Origin: Funneliformis mosseae
Taxonomy: Eukaryota; Glomeromycota; Glomeromycetes; Glomerales; Glomeraceae
Length of the DNA: 26,935 nt
Reading direction: 5' to 3'
Assembly (NCBI GenBank): GCA_910592005.1
Contig: CAJVPP010000736.1
Span: forward strand, 1-26,935
Shown: in pieces, positions 10,644 to 21,297 of the stretch
How the letters are laid out: every line of letters starts with the position of its first letter
How positions within the stretch are numbered: the stretch's first letter is position 1
The notes under the pieces: generated by a model
Told to the model about the DNA's origin: nothing
Databases searched by the model: none
What the model saw: the letters and a program-made list of their open reading frames with translations, nothing else
Position numbers and translations under genes: made by a program

Positions 10644-11405
10644 TTAATACAAGCTGGCAAAATTTGGTGGTGTGTCAAAAACGTTATTATAAAAGTAATA
10701 TTGATCATTTTGAGGAGAAACAACCTGCCCTTGAAATTCCGGGTAAGGATTAAAATCAATACAGGCATTATTATTTGTTGTCTGATGATTCGAGAGAAAG
10801 TAATTGTCTATTATATCAAAATTAAACGTGGGAGCGGTGGTCTGATATATTGAAGGAAGAGGAGGAGAAGGCGAGGGGGAAGGAGTTGAAGAAGAAGTAG
10901 GAGGAGTTAATGAAGTTCCTTCTAAATGTGTACTTTGTAAAGGTGTGCTTATTGAGGGTGCCGTTGCTGTCGATAGTCGTAGAGGTAAAGAATAAGGGCT
11001 GTAGGAAGGTGATCCTTCCTCTTTCAAAGAGGAGGAGGATGTGGTAAACTTTTTATAAATTGTAGAAATCCTTCTGTAATGAATCTCGTAAACGTGATCG
11101 GCCAACTTTTTATAAACATCTTTTTCTTCAGGCAAAGCGTTTTTCCATAAAATGCTGGTAACCTTACTTATCACACGCATGTTGGAAGTTCCTTTACGGT
11201 TTGATTCTTCATGAACGTTTTTTCTACAAAGCAAGAAGGCGTTTGGACACCGTTTTGGTCGTCGGAACGATAATTTCGTTAAATTGTCGGATGAGGGAAT
11301 AAATGTTTCCGGGTTATTATACAATGGTGGAAAAATATTTCTTCTATCCAGTCTATCAATTAATGACATTGCTAAGTCTTCTATCGAAAAGTTATGAGTA
11401 GTCAT
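10644..11405 (-). CDS. MATA-HMG-box DNA-binding protein
   Basis: A single-exon gene of 253 residues, read right to left. Residues about 50-117 form an HMG box of the MATA-HMG type: PKRCPNAFLLCRK, NMRVISKVTSILWKN, and EEKDVYKKLADHVYEIHYRR. The family pattern is RPxNAFxLYR...ISKxxGxxWKxxPxExKxxYxxLAxxxxxxH. These proteins bend and bind DNA in the nucleus. In fungi the family includes mating-type regulators, and it is expanded in Glomeromycotina. The N-terminus (1-49) is not recognised. The C-terminal half is Ser/Thr/Pro-rich (about 120-190), then Asn/Phe/Tyr-rich, probably disordered and possibly an activation region. The box has Cys where the family usually has Pro (KRCPNAF) and Tyr (LLCRK), and it lacks the usual basic YPDYKY-type end. 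ATG is at 11403-11405; a TATAAATA word on this strand lies at 11607-11614. Confidence 0.85.
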   Translation of the reverse strand: MTTHNFSIEDLAMSLIDRLDRRNIFPPLYNNPETFIPSSDNLTKLSFRRPKRCPNAFLLCRKNVHEESNRKGTSNMRVISKVTSILWKNALPEEKDVYKKLADHVYEIHYRRISTIYKKFTTSSSSLKEEGSPSYSPYSLPLRLSTATAPSISTPLQSTHLEGTSLTPPTSSSTPSPSPSPPLPSIYQTTAPTFNFDIIDNYFLSNHQTTNNNACIDFNPYPEFQGQVVSPQNDQYYFYNNVFDTPPNFASLY

Positions 11406-11606
11406 GATTATCGAAATTTTTTAGAAATTATTTTATTTTATGTTTTTTTTTTTTTATTTTTATTTTTTTTTAAAAAAAAAGGGTGCTTAAGTTTAAGAGA
11501 TGTAGTTTGAAATAAGGTGAGGAAAACTCTTAATATGAAACTTAGATTTTTCTGAGAAGATTGGAATCTAGTGAAAAAAAAAAAAAAGAGAAAAAGAAAA
11601 GCCTTA

Positions 11607-11614
11607 TATTTATA
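11607..11614 (-). promoter_or_regulatory. TATA-like box upstream of the HMG gene
   Basis: On the minus strand this reads TATAAATA, about 200 bp upstream of the ATG of the HMG-box gene. It could set the start of a long A-rich leader. The word is weakly informative in DNA this AT-rich. Confidence 0.25.
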
Positions 11615-12882
11615 CAATATTTTTGAATTACTTTATTTATACGTAGGTTAATTTATAACTGATGGTTAATTTTAAAATGAACGATAACAATATATATATA
11701 TTATTATATTCACGTTATATTTTTTTTAAATTAAAATTGATATTATTTAACAAACAATGAACTGGTTATTATTTTTAAAAAAAAGAAAGAGTTTTTGTAC
11801 AGTTATATATATAAATAATTTTATTTATTGAATTTACTAAAAAAAGATTAGTTAAATGATGTGATGGTGATAATTAGAACTACCAAGATGTGTCACCAAC
11901 TCTTCCTAAATTAAGGAGTTCGCTTTTATACAAATTAATCAACAATCTGCACCGAGAAAAAAATTATCGGAAATTATGAAACTAGCGTGGAAGCAAATTT
12001 TTTTTGACTCAGCAAAATACATTAAATCATAGTACAAATTAATAATCTTAATGTATCGCAAAGGATATCAAAACTAAATATATTTTACTTACGCAACACG
12101 AAAAAAGCCTTTGGCAGAAAAAAAAAAAATCTTCAAAAGAAAATAATCCGCAATAAAGGATGAATTTTATTAAAAAGTTTGGAACAGGTCGCTCGTTCGG
12201 TTAATCGATTAAAAGGTATGGTAAAAAAAAAGAAACCTTCGTTGCGAATACTTTAAAGTATTTTAAATATTTTTTAACTAGATCACAGCGAAGCCGATCA
12301 TCATTATCGTCTTAATCATCCAAAAAAAAGGTCATTTCGGGACTGGATTCGATAAAAAAAAAATTTTTTATTTTTCTCTGACCAAAGATAAATCAAGGAG
12401 GACCCTTTCCATTACTATATTGTCTTCAAACGAGGGGATCATTCATCTAATACCAAATTAGAAGCTTACACAAGGTTAATTAACATCGGATGAAATTCTC
12501 CATTAAGTAATCATGGACCAGCTGCCGTATTATCCTGCATTTAATTAAATGCACGTTTTTAATTTGTTTGTCATTATGTAAAAGGTAATAACTTTCGACC
12601 AAATTTATATTTTTCCAGGCAAATAAATAAAATAAAACAAAATAAAGAGTCCCTTCATAATTAACGCGATACAATAATCAGCATTACAAAGGTTAAAGTT
12701 GTTTATAACTACATCTTGTGTTCGTTTGTTATATTAAATTTTTTTTTTTTTTCGACTTTAATGGTAATCGAACAAAAGACTCCAATGACAATAATAACTC
12801 GACGTAATTGATTTCTCCATTAACACATCTTGATAATGAAATAAAAGAAATGCACACCCTCTTCGTAAATGATTTATCATAA

Positions 12883-12921
12883 AACGCGATAAAAAAAAAA
12901 AAAAAAAAAAAAAATCGCGTT
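12883..12921. repeat. A24 tract bracketed by an 8-bp GC-rich inverted repeat
   Basis: AACGCGAT at 12883-12890 and its exact reverse complement ATCGCGTT at 12914-12921 flank a run of 24 A (the last A is shared). The product would be a short CG-rich stem with an A loop. Confidence 0.75.
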
Positions 12922-14233
12922 GAACTCGAATAACGTAATAACGTAATAATTGGATTTGCGTTAATGATTCGCTTACCATATACAGTTTGGTCTTCAGTCC
13001 ATTGATAAAAAAATTTAACCGAGATTAATTTATGGACAATCATTTAATTAAATACATTTTTTTAATTTAACCTTAAAAATCCTTCCGTCAGACTATATGT
13101 TGGGATGTGCGGTACATAAAATTAATTTTTTATCTCAGGGAACAAAAAAAAAAGTTAATAATGATTAAAGATTATTACATGATGTCAATAAAAATAAAAA
13201 ATAAAAATGAAATAAATTTATTCATGTATTAGCTTGCATATAAGTTTTCATCTCACTTGTCGGGGATGAAACCGTCGAAAAAATTGATTTCTAATGTTTA
13301 TTCCAAAGAGTTTTAAAAAGCGATTTATAATTTTATTACCAAATATTTGACATAATTCATCTCATTAGATCTGATGTATGTTTGCAAAATCCCATGATAT
13401 TCCTGAAACAAGGATCAACAATAACCAAAAAAAATCACTTATTTATTACGTAATAGAAATATTACTAATTAGCAAATATTTGACGCATAACACACGCTAC
13501 ATGGTTACATTTGACAAGAACACAATTGACGGCTATTATTAATCTCAACGAAAAAGCAACAATTAACTTGATATCATTAAGAATTTACACACGTATTAGT
13601 TATAAATAACTTCACGAGGTTCCATTGATGTCACCCCATTGCATCAATAGTGATCTTAATTTGGGATCTCTTTCCGAGATTTACTTCACTTTTTCTTTGT
13701 CTGTTTTCACGAATATGCGTAACCCTTTCTTTTTACCATTTTAGAGAGAAATAAATAAACAAAATAACATGTTCATACAAGCCTTTTACCAACCAAGAAA
13801 AGATCAACGTTAAGCAATTTCATGCAAGACTCACCGCATGTTCGTTAATTATCTCCTAAATCTTCTTCAAGTGCAATAGGGAAAAACAAAAAGCCTTGTT
13901 CGATGTAGGTTTGGTCTTTTGATATATTAAAAGTTAAGTAAAAATAAAGTTTATCAATTGAGTTTATAATTTTCTGATAAAAAATTCTACAAAATAAGAT
14001 TTCGACAATCATAACCTTAAAAAAGAGACTTGTTTCAAACCGGACACCAATAGATTGAGAACATGGTTGGCGTAGCAAATTCAAATTGAACTGCGATTGG
14101 ATGATTTTAAATTTTAATTTATTAGATTTCGAAAAAAGAAGAAATCAAAGATTGTTTATATGGGGCTCGAACATCTGATATTATTTTGAACATAATTCCT
14201 GCTTCTAATATGCAAATCTTAAATGATTTTTAA

Positions 14234-14359
14234 ATGAAGAATTTAGCAAAAGACGATATTATCTCTATCTATGATGGTAATATGTCACTGAATATGAATG
14301 CTTTAGAAGATGATATAAAAGGTTACGTGAAGAAAAGTGTGATAACATTTATTGTATAA
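14234..14359 (+). CDS. Possible 42-residue small ORF or gene remnant
   Basis: ATG at 14234 and TAA at 14357-14359. It starts MKNLAKDDIISIYDGNMSLN and continues with an acidic segment (ALEDDIKGYVKK). Amino acid use looks more protein-like than other chance ORFs in this spacer. Just upstream, another frame reads FEKRRNQRLFIWGSN before a stop, which could be a broken continuation. No family was recognised. Confidence 0.2.
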   Translation: MKNLAKDDIISIYDGNMSLNMNALEDDIKGYVKKSVITFIV

Positions 14360-15020
14360 AGGTGTATGTATATATATTTATTTACATTCTAAATAGTCTA
14401 GTTACTTTTCTTTGATGTAGACTTATTTGTCCCCCTCTCCTCCCTGTAAGAATGGAAATTCTTTCAGTTCACCCGTTCTTGAAATCTAGCCAAGTGTGAT
14501 GTTTGGGATATCTCACATACTGTACCGTAAGTAAGTATAGCTTTCCGCATGATTAAAGGAAATATATAATTCCAAAATGCTAGACTTTACTTGGTTCATA
14601 AGCCGAGCGTGAACACGATTCTAATAAATCAGTTTCAAATTTTTATATTTGTTAGATTATGGTTTCATACCATAAATCATTTTATTTGTAATATCAAATG
14701 ACTAATAATGAAATGCAAAAATTATTCTCAAGATTTTTTCTTACTTGTACTCTCAAATCTCAAAAACGTGAATTACAGAAAATGCTAAGACTTGTGTTGG
14801 CAACGCGATTCAAGTATTTGAGTCCGTGGTAGAAAGGAAGAGTTTATTCGACTTACTTCTAAAGGTTAAAGGTGTTTGTTTGCTCTTGCAGAATAATGAT
14901 AATATTTTATTCATCACGGAAAAAAAGACAGAAAAGAGGATAGGATATATATTAACCACATTCATTCAAGAAGATATGTGTTGTAATTAGCTGGCATCAC
15001 TTTTCAATCATTTATTTTTT

Positions 15021-15054
<34 letters not shown>

Positions 15055-15845
15055 CTTTTTAAGGATTGTTTTACTGAACAAACCTTATAAACAATGCCAT
15101 AGAAAAATTTATCAAATTTGTGAATTCATCTTGATGAGAATCCGAGATCGTGAATCCTTTTTCATTCTTTGTGTGACCGATTGACAATCTTCAATTACAT
15201 CAGATTAATATAGAAATGTCAATTATTTATTTGAACTTTTCATTTGCAAATTATCAAACCATCAATGAATGGCACACGGTCAAATGGCTGGGAAAAGGTA
15301 TTTATATTGTAATAGAAATTATCAATCACAATCGAATTGATCTAAATATTACGAAATTTTATAATTCAAAATTTCATTGTAATTTGTCTTGATTTTATCT
15401 ATGATGAGAGCGTTGGCGTTCGAAATAGGTCAAATCATTATCTTGCTGGGAAAACAGTGAACAAATGAAATGAGTTTGTATAATGAACTGAACGAACATC
15501 CATTTGTAACAGAATATGATTCAAAATCATTTTAGCAGATTATGATGTCAGTTATTCATCAATCATGATTTTTTTTTATTTACTTATTTTTTTTTTTTTT
15601 TTTTTTTAAATAAATAATGATAATATGATGATAAGACGACATTGTTAGGAAATCATTTCACATTCATTTACCTAATGCCAAACAAATGCAAACATGATCA
15701 TCAAAATATTTTTTTTTAAAAAAAAAAAAACAAACAAGACAACATTCTAACACTATTATATAGATTAATCGCATTGAAGGAATACGAATACAATATGAAA
15801 AAGGAACAACTCTATTCTTATCGATGTACGAATTCTAACTATATC

Positions 15846-15885
15846 AAAAAAAAAAAAAAAAATTGGAATTTTTTTTTTTTTTTTT
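15846..15885. repeat. Perfect A17-TTGGAA-T17 inverted repeat
   Basis: Seventeen A (15846-15862), then TTGGAA, then seventeen T (15869-15885). With the TT/AA pairs this is a 19-bp perfect stem closing on GG. It is probably a slippage product or the relic of a small palindromic element. Confidence 0.8.
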
Positions 15886-16605
15886 CACATATAAATATAA
15901 ATAACAATTAATCTTTAATTATAAAATTATAAAATTATTATTTACACATACGTATAACACCAAAAAGAATGTTTTCAAATCTATTAAGCGTATCAAAAAT
16001 TAGGAAGAAGAGGAGATATGAAAATCTTAAACGAACGAATAAATTTTTTTTGAGATTGATCACGAAATTTCCTCCACAAATTACAAATGATCCATTAACG
16101 CAGCAATTCTTTAATGGTGGTTCCTTTTATTAATTTTTACCTGCACCCACCTTTTTTTTAAAAAAATAAAAAAAAAAAATTTCGAGAAAGATGGAGGTTT
16201 TGAGGTTTTTGATTTTCATTGTCATTGATCTTTCTTGTAGAATATATAGATTTAGTTATTAATTTATAATAATTGGAATCTCTAAATAAAAGGTAGTTTT
16301 AGCTTTCATATGTTAAATTCATAATAATGTTAACCGAAATTTTTTTAATATTTTTATAACATCGATCATTCCAATCCTTAAATTCTTTAATTTTTGTTAT
16401 TAATACAAAAAACTTATGTAAAATGATGAGAATAAAGCCAACTTTGATATGGTTCACTATTTGTGATTAAAAAAAAAAATCCAAACTTGACACGGAAACG
16501 ATGAGTCATTTTTAATCTCCATCTTATCAAATAAATAAATAAATATAAAAGGTTAAAATTTTTTTTTAGATCAAAGATCATGTGAATCCTAACCATATAA
16601 AAAAT

Positions 16606-16615
16606 TATATAAATA
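16606..16615 (+). promoter_or_regulatory. TATA-like box of the mitochondrial kinase gene
   Basis: TATATAAATA lies about 110 bp upstream of the ATG at 16726. It is followed by a leader that becomes T/C-rich just before the start. Position and sequence fit a core promoter, but A/T background makes the word weak evidence. Confidence 0.35.
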
Positions 16616-16725
16616 CCTACCTACTATTTTCAAAATCAAAGTTTTTTTTTCCTCGGTACATTTAAAAAAATTAAATTTGTGTCCCATTTTTTTTATCATC
16701 TTTCTTTTAATATCCGTGAATTATT

Positions 16726-18267
16726 ATGGTGCCTAGAGTTCAACGGTTGAATTTGCATTGGTCACGTCAAGTAAACCATTCGTTTAGATATAAATCTCGT
16801 ATTCGACCTTTTCCTTATTTTTCCTCACCGAACTCATTTTTCCAAAGTACTTTTTCAACATCATCAATAAATAAAGCAGAGACAATCCAATTCACATCAT
16901 TACATCATAAAATAAGGACAGTATTATCCAATTCAACTGCACCACCTCCACCACTTCCACCTACTTTATCGTCACCATCATCTTCCTCGTCGTCATCATC
17001 ATCTCCTTCAAAAGCAATAAAATCCACGGTGCAATCTCGAGCATATTCTCCGCAACAATTTTATAAAAATCGAATCCTTGATCAATATGTTTCCCAACCA
17101 GTAAATACGATTACATTACGACAACTTGTTGTATTCGGACGTAACCTTACAGAAGATAGATTATTGAAAAGTGGTAATTATGTTAGAACGGAGCTACCAA
17201 TTAGGTTGGCGCATAGGATAAGGGATTTTCAGAATTTACCTTTTATCGTGGGTACAAATCCTCATATTGAGATGGTATATGATTTATATTGGTCAGCGTT
17301 TGAAAAATTAAGAAAATTTCCAACAATAACGAATTTGGATGAAAATGATGAATATTGTGATACCGTTAAGGGATTATTAAAGGAACATTTGGTCGTTATT
17401 CCTCAATTGGCTTTGGGTATATCAGAATGTTCTCAACATTTGCATCCTGATCAACTTGACAGATTTATGAATACAATGTTAAGATCAAGAATTTCTAGAA
17501 GAGTTTTGGCCGAACAGCAAATTGCCCTAACTGAAAATTGGAATGATCCCGGTTATGTTTATGGACAAGATGGACATGATGGATATATTGGAATCGTATC
17601 TACTCAATGCAAATCCGGCGAAATTGTTCAAAGGTGTGCAGATATGACGAGAAATGTTTGTAGAACGATTTACAAAGTTGAACCTCCTCAGGTTCTTGTG
17701 GACGGTCATGTGGACACCACCTTTGCTTACATACCAGATCATATTGAATATATGCTTTATGAATTATTAAATAATTCTATACGTGGTGTTATGTTGAAAT
17801 TTTCTCCTTCTTTAAAACATGTTTCTGAACCACCTGAACTTTTACAACAATTTCAAAAACTTGAACGTTTAAAATCTCCTGATATTAGTAAGGATCCCTC
17901 ATCAATATATCCTCCGATTTCTGTAACGATTAGCTCAGGTCCTACAGATTTATACTTTAGAATATCGGATCAAGGAGGTGGAATTTCTGATGAGATTTAT
18001 CCTCATATATGGTCATTTGCTTCTACTCCAACTTTAAATAATAAATTTGAAAATTTTGTTAAAGTACCTCAAATGGCTGCTAAGGTACAAGAATACGAAC
18101 AATCGATCATCCCTCCTACTTTACATTTAGGCATTGGATTACCCATGAGTAAGGTTTATGCTGAATATTGGAGTGGTGGATTAACGCTGTTTACTATGGA
18201 CGGTTATGGTACTGATGCTTACGTTAAAATTTCTAGACTTGGTAATAGAGAAGAAAATTTAGAGTAA
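16726..18267 (+). CDS. Mitochondrial PDK/BCKDK-type protein kinase (GHKL fold)
   Basis: A single-exon gene of 513 residues. The first 55 residues are rich in Arg and Ser and poor in acids (VPRVQRLNLHWSRQ...RYKSRIRPF), a mitochondrial targeting sequence. A Pro/Ser linker with poly-Ser follows (about 70-95). The kinase part starts at YSPQQFYKNR (Y107). The N-terminal helical domain holds RLAHRIRDFQNLPFIVG and LDRF...SRISRRVLAEQQIAL, typical of pyruvate dehydrogenase kinase and branched-chain ketoacid dehydrogenase kinase. The ATP site has an N box at E346 (YELLNNSIR), a G1 box DQGGGIS (D415) and a G2 box GIGLPMSK (G469). The end is GTDAYVKISRL. Such enzymes phosphorylate serine on the E1-alpha subunit of the dehydrogenase complex in the matrix and switch it off. 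PDK and BCKDK cannot be separated by eye. The N box carries Asn where relatives usually have Lys (ELLKN/ELFKN). Confidence 0.9.
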   Translation: MVPRVQRLNLHWSRQVNHSFRYKSRIRPFPYFSSPNSFFQSTFSTSSINKAETIQFTSLHHKIRTVLSNSTAPPPPLPPTLSSPSSSSSSSSSPSKAIKSTVQSRAYSPQQFYKNRILDQYVSQPVNTITLRQLVVFGRNLTEDRLLKSGNYVRTELPIRLAHRIRDFQNLPFIVGTNPHIEMVYDLYWSAFEKLRKFPTITNLDENDEYCDTVKGLLKEHLVVIPQLALGISECSQHLHPDQLDRFMNTMLRSRISRRVLAEQQIALTENWNDPGYVYGQDGHDGYIGIVSTQCKSGEIVQRCADMTRNVCRTIYKVEPPQVLVDGHVDTTFAYIPDHIEYMLYELLNNSIRGVMLKFSPSLKHVSEPPELLQQFQKLERLKSPDISKDPSSIYPPISVTISSGPTDLYFRISDQGGGISDEIYPHIWSFASTPTLNNKFENFVKVPQMAAKVQEYEQSIIPPTLHLGIGLPMSKVYAEYWSGGLTLFTMDGYGTDAYVKISRLGNREENLE

Positions 18268-19656
18268 ATCTTTTAAATTTCGACATAAATTTAAAATTTT
18301 ATTTTTATTTATTTAATTTTTTAAAAAATGTATATATATATTTTTAAATAATTGAATAGTTTTATAGTTTAGCAAGCAAAAAAAAAAAAAGTTCCTATCA
18401 ATTAATGGCAATATTTAAATTTTTTTTTTTTTTTTTATGCTTAGTGAAAATCAAATTGTCATTATATCTTATCATTAACGTTCGATGATGATTTAATCCT
18501 CCTTTCTATAGCGTAGTTGTGTTCCATAAAGGAAAAACCCCGTTTGTATAAATTCATCCATCACAGTATGATAGGTGAATCAAATACACATTTCATATAT
18601 CCATGTGTACCCAAACTTTCTTTAATATGTCCCGTACGTCCATATTTGGTTGTTAATTGTACGGGCTTAACCAGAATCCACAATGAAATAAGTGGGTCTT
18701 TAAATTTTTTAAAAAAAGAAAAAAAAAGGTACATAATTAATAATACCCTTATGATACAGATAATATTTGACATAGAATAACTATAGTATCAAATGCCAAG
18801 TAATATAAAAATCGAATGTTACCGAATCATTATCATTGTCTCTTTTCCCAGAAACAGTGATCTAGCAAATAATTGAATAATTTTACGCGTAAAATTATAT
18901 TAAATTATATAAAAGACGCGATAAACCGCCTTTTTTTTTATTAAATCCCTCGGACCTGTTCAATTGAAAATCACCAAGTTCTGCAATTTTGTTTAGTAAG
19001 TTGAGTGCTAAGTCATCCTATAAAAAAATATATATTTAGTTAAAATCAAAAATATCTAATATCATAATGAATTTATCTGAATTTGATCTGCAGAATGAAT
19101 TTTTCATCAAAGAAATAGTTAATATAACTAAGTGAAACTTTTTCCATTTGCTAACAATTATCATTTATATAAATAAAAATCACAAATACCGCAATTTTTA
19201 GGAATTCCATGCCTTCCTTCAAAAATCTGTTCGTTTTCAGCACCTCTTTTCTCTTCTTTTATTGTCCCATTTTCGCCGCATTACGTCTATCAACTCTTGA
19301 AATTGAACGCGTTTCTGCACTCGAGTGCTTTATAGATTTCCTGCTGCTTTACCTAATGACAAAATTTAACATATTACGTCGTGCAAATTTGAAATTTTCT
19401 TAAAGAATTTTCCTTTCATTTTGTCTTGAATGGCTCCATTTTGTTGCATTTTAGACTTAAATGGCTTATTGATCTTGTTGATTGAACCTGTCTTATGATG
19501 AATGGTTTTCGATAAACATGGGTAGTATGATTCAAACACGGTACACACTAGTGACGCAATACTATTATCACGTGATTCTTCTCTGAATCGTCGCTCTGGA
19601 CTTCCTAACAGTTTCTGTTACCTAGTTTTATTAATACTCTAGTTAAAGATGGTATA
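18268..19656. other. 3' flank of the kinase gene and spacer
   Basis: A/T runs follow the kinase stop. The patch at 18480-18700 is less AT-rich and contains a 7-bp inverted repeat, CCCGTAC at 18631-18637 with GTACGGG at 18659-18665, but has no motif-bearing ORF. At 19200-19550 minus-strand frames rich in Lys/Arg (for example QELIDVMRRKWDNKRREKR) are broken by stops. This may be a decayed gene, but it cannot be assigned. Confidence 0.4.
18877..18898. repeat. 22-bp perfect palindrome centred on ACGCGT
   Basis: The arm ATAATTTTACG is followed directly by its reverse complement CGTAAAATTAT. The centre ACGCGT is the MluI site and also the MCB core bound by fungal MBF-type APSES factors. It could be a dyad binding site or a chance palindrome. 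Confidence 0.7.
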
Positions 19657-19745
19657 ATAACTAGTTACAACCCTATAATGCTTATTTGTCAACAGTTATA
19701 ACTAGTTGCAACTCAATTTTTAATTATGTCATAACTAGTTACAAC
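19657..19745. repeat. Three ATAACTAGTTRCAAC direct repeats
   Basis: Near-identical 15-mers lie at 19657-19671, 19698-19712 and 19731-19745, with starts 41 and 33 bp apart. Each has the palindrome AACTAGTT inside. Similar flanks (TATAATGCTTATTTGTCAA after the first, a TATGTAATG...CTTATTTATCAA version after the third) make this a degenerate duplication. The set sits exactly at the switch from mixed sequence to the very AT-rich block, so it may be a transposon terminus. Confidence 0.6.
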
Positions 19746-21297
19746 TATGTAATGCGATGCTTATTTATCAAAATATTTGTTATTATTTTAAACTGATTTA
19801 ATTAATTTTAAGCTTTAAATTACAAATTTATCAACTTTATTACAATAAATTTAATTAAATTTAAATATTTCAGTTATTATATTTTTAAATTCTAAAAAAT
19901 AATTTATAAAAAGTTTATATTTAACTTATATAAATATAAATTATTATTTAATAAATATAATCTAATATAAGAAATTTAAAAATTAAGATTTTAACTTGTA
20001 ATTTATTTGAAATTTTATTTAGGTTTTAGCTAATTAAAAGATATGTTTAAATAAATTTTAAATTTATAAATGATATATTTAAGGTTATTAAATAAAAATC
20101 TAGAAGATTTATAGATTGTTTAAATATTAAAGATAAAATTATATTAAAAACTTATTAAGTAATTTATGAAACTTAAAAAAAAGTAAAATTATATCAAATT
20201 AATAAAATGGATAAAATCCTAATAAAAATTAGCAAAACGAAATAGAAAAGTATTAGAAAATGATTAAGTAAAGATTTTTTATATAAGTAATTTTGATTAA
20301 AACTTGATATAATTAAATATATTTTATTAAAAAAGATTATTTTTTTGCAAAAATAAAAGTTTTTAGCAAATTTTTTTTATAAATCAAAACAGAATGGAAA
20401 ATGTTAATTTTACATTTTATATAATACAAGAATATAATACAATAATTATAAAATACATAAATATCTATGTTACCAAATAATTTTATAATATATTAATATC
20501 TAAGCCATTTTAATGATAATATAATTACAAATTATTTTTCAAATTGATTATACTTATACTTTTTGATAATTTTAAATAAAAATAAGCATACAGCAGCAAT
20601 GAGAAAAATATAATAATAATATCAATAATTATGATGTAAATAGAAAAATAAACTTTTTTTAATAAGTAAATTCAAATAATTTAATTCATATCATATATCA
20701 TTAAGGAGTAGAGAGATTTAAGCATGTTAAATGGTTAATTGATATTTAAAAACAAGGTATACATAAAAAGATTATAATATAATATACAATATAGTAATCT
20801 ACAATTATAAGGTTATATTACAAGCTTTAAAAAGTTTCAATTCTTAAACTTGAATAATTTTTACAATGGCGATAGATCCATGTTTAGTTGAAGGCCAAAA
20901 AACCATTGTAGAATTGAGTTTAACGTTTAATCTTTTTCGCTAAATAATTTGAACATTTTAGAAATGATCGACAATTGAACTGTGCCAATACTGGAACACT
21001 TCGTATTTGTAGACCTATTGACTAAGAATAAATAAAACTTTAAGACATAGACATTGGTTAAACTTGATGTGAGCAAATTGCAAGATATTTTTTTTATTAT
21101 ATGATGGTTGGAAACTAGCTACATAAGCATTATTATTTGCTATTTTCGGTAAAATATACTAATATAAGGAAAGAAAATGGAATAGTTGGCAAACTGTAAT
21201 TCAAGCAATTTTGCCATCAGCCCACTTCTAGCAAAAAAACCATTTTTGCAGGTGAAAGGTTTCATTGTTCTTGACATAGTGACATGACTGAGAATCT
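19746..21297. other. Very AT-rich gene-free block
   Basis: From 19790 to about 20850 the sequence is almost entirely A/T with stops in all frames. From 20850 to 21297 composition is more mixed. Short fragments open in alternating frames suggest an old decayed insertion, but no domain could be named. Confidence 0.5.

Larger units (their letters stand above)
11406..16725. other. 5.3-kb spacer between divergent HMG and kinase genes
   Basis: No gene is convincing here. The region is AT-rich and dense in long homopolymers: A24 at 12891-12914, T29 at 15026-15054, T-runs near 15590-15607, and A17/T17 at 15846-15885. Weak coding-like scraps were seen. One is a 42-residue plus ORF at 14234-14359 beginning MKNLAKDDIISIYDGNMSLN. 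Another is a minus segment at about 13631-13736 reading ERVTHIRENRQRKSEVNLGK, ending at a stop at 13631-13633, with a donor-like GTGAGT upstream at about 13830. A third is a minus ORF at 13845-14084. None shows a motif, so they may be remnants or untranslated exons. Confidence 0.45.

Noticed and set aside
13845..14084. 79-codon minus-strand ORF
   Set aside because: No motif, no clear start context and hydrophobic composition expected from AT-rich DNA; the end (IEQGFLFFPIALEEDLGDN) looks protein-like but is not enough to call a gene.
14155..14190. GTTCGAGCCCC on the minus strand as a tRNA T-loop
   Set aside because: No matching acceptor stem, anticodon arm or D arm around it.
18631..18665. 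CCCGTAC...GTACGGG inverted repeat as a regulatory hairpin
   Set aside because: Seven-base arms with a long loop and no adjacent gene that it could serve.
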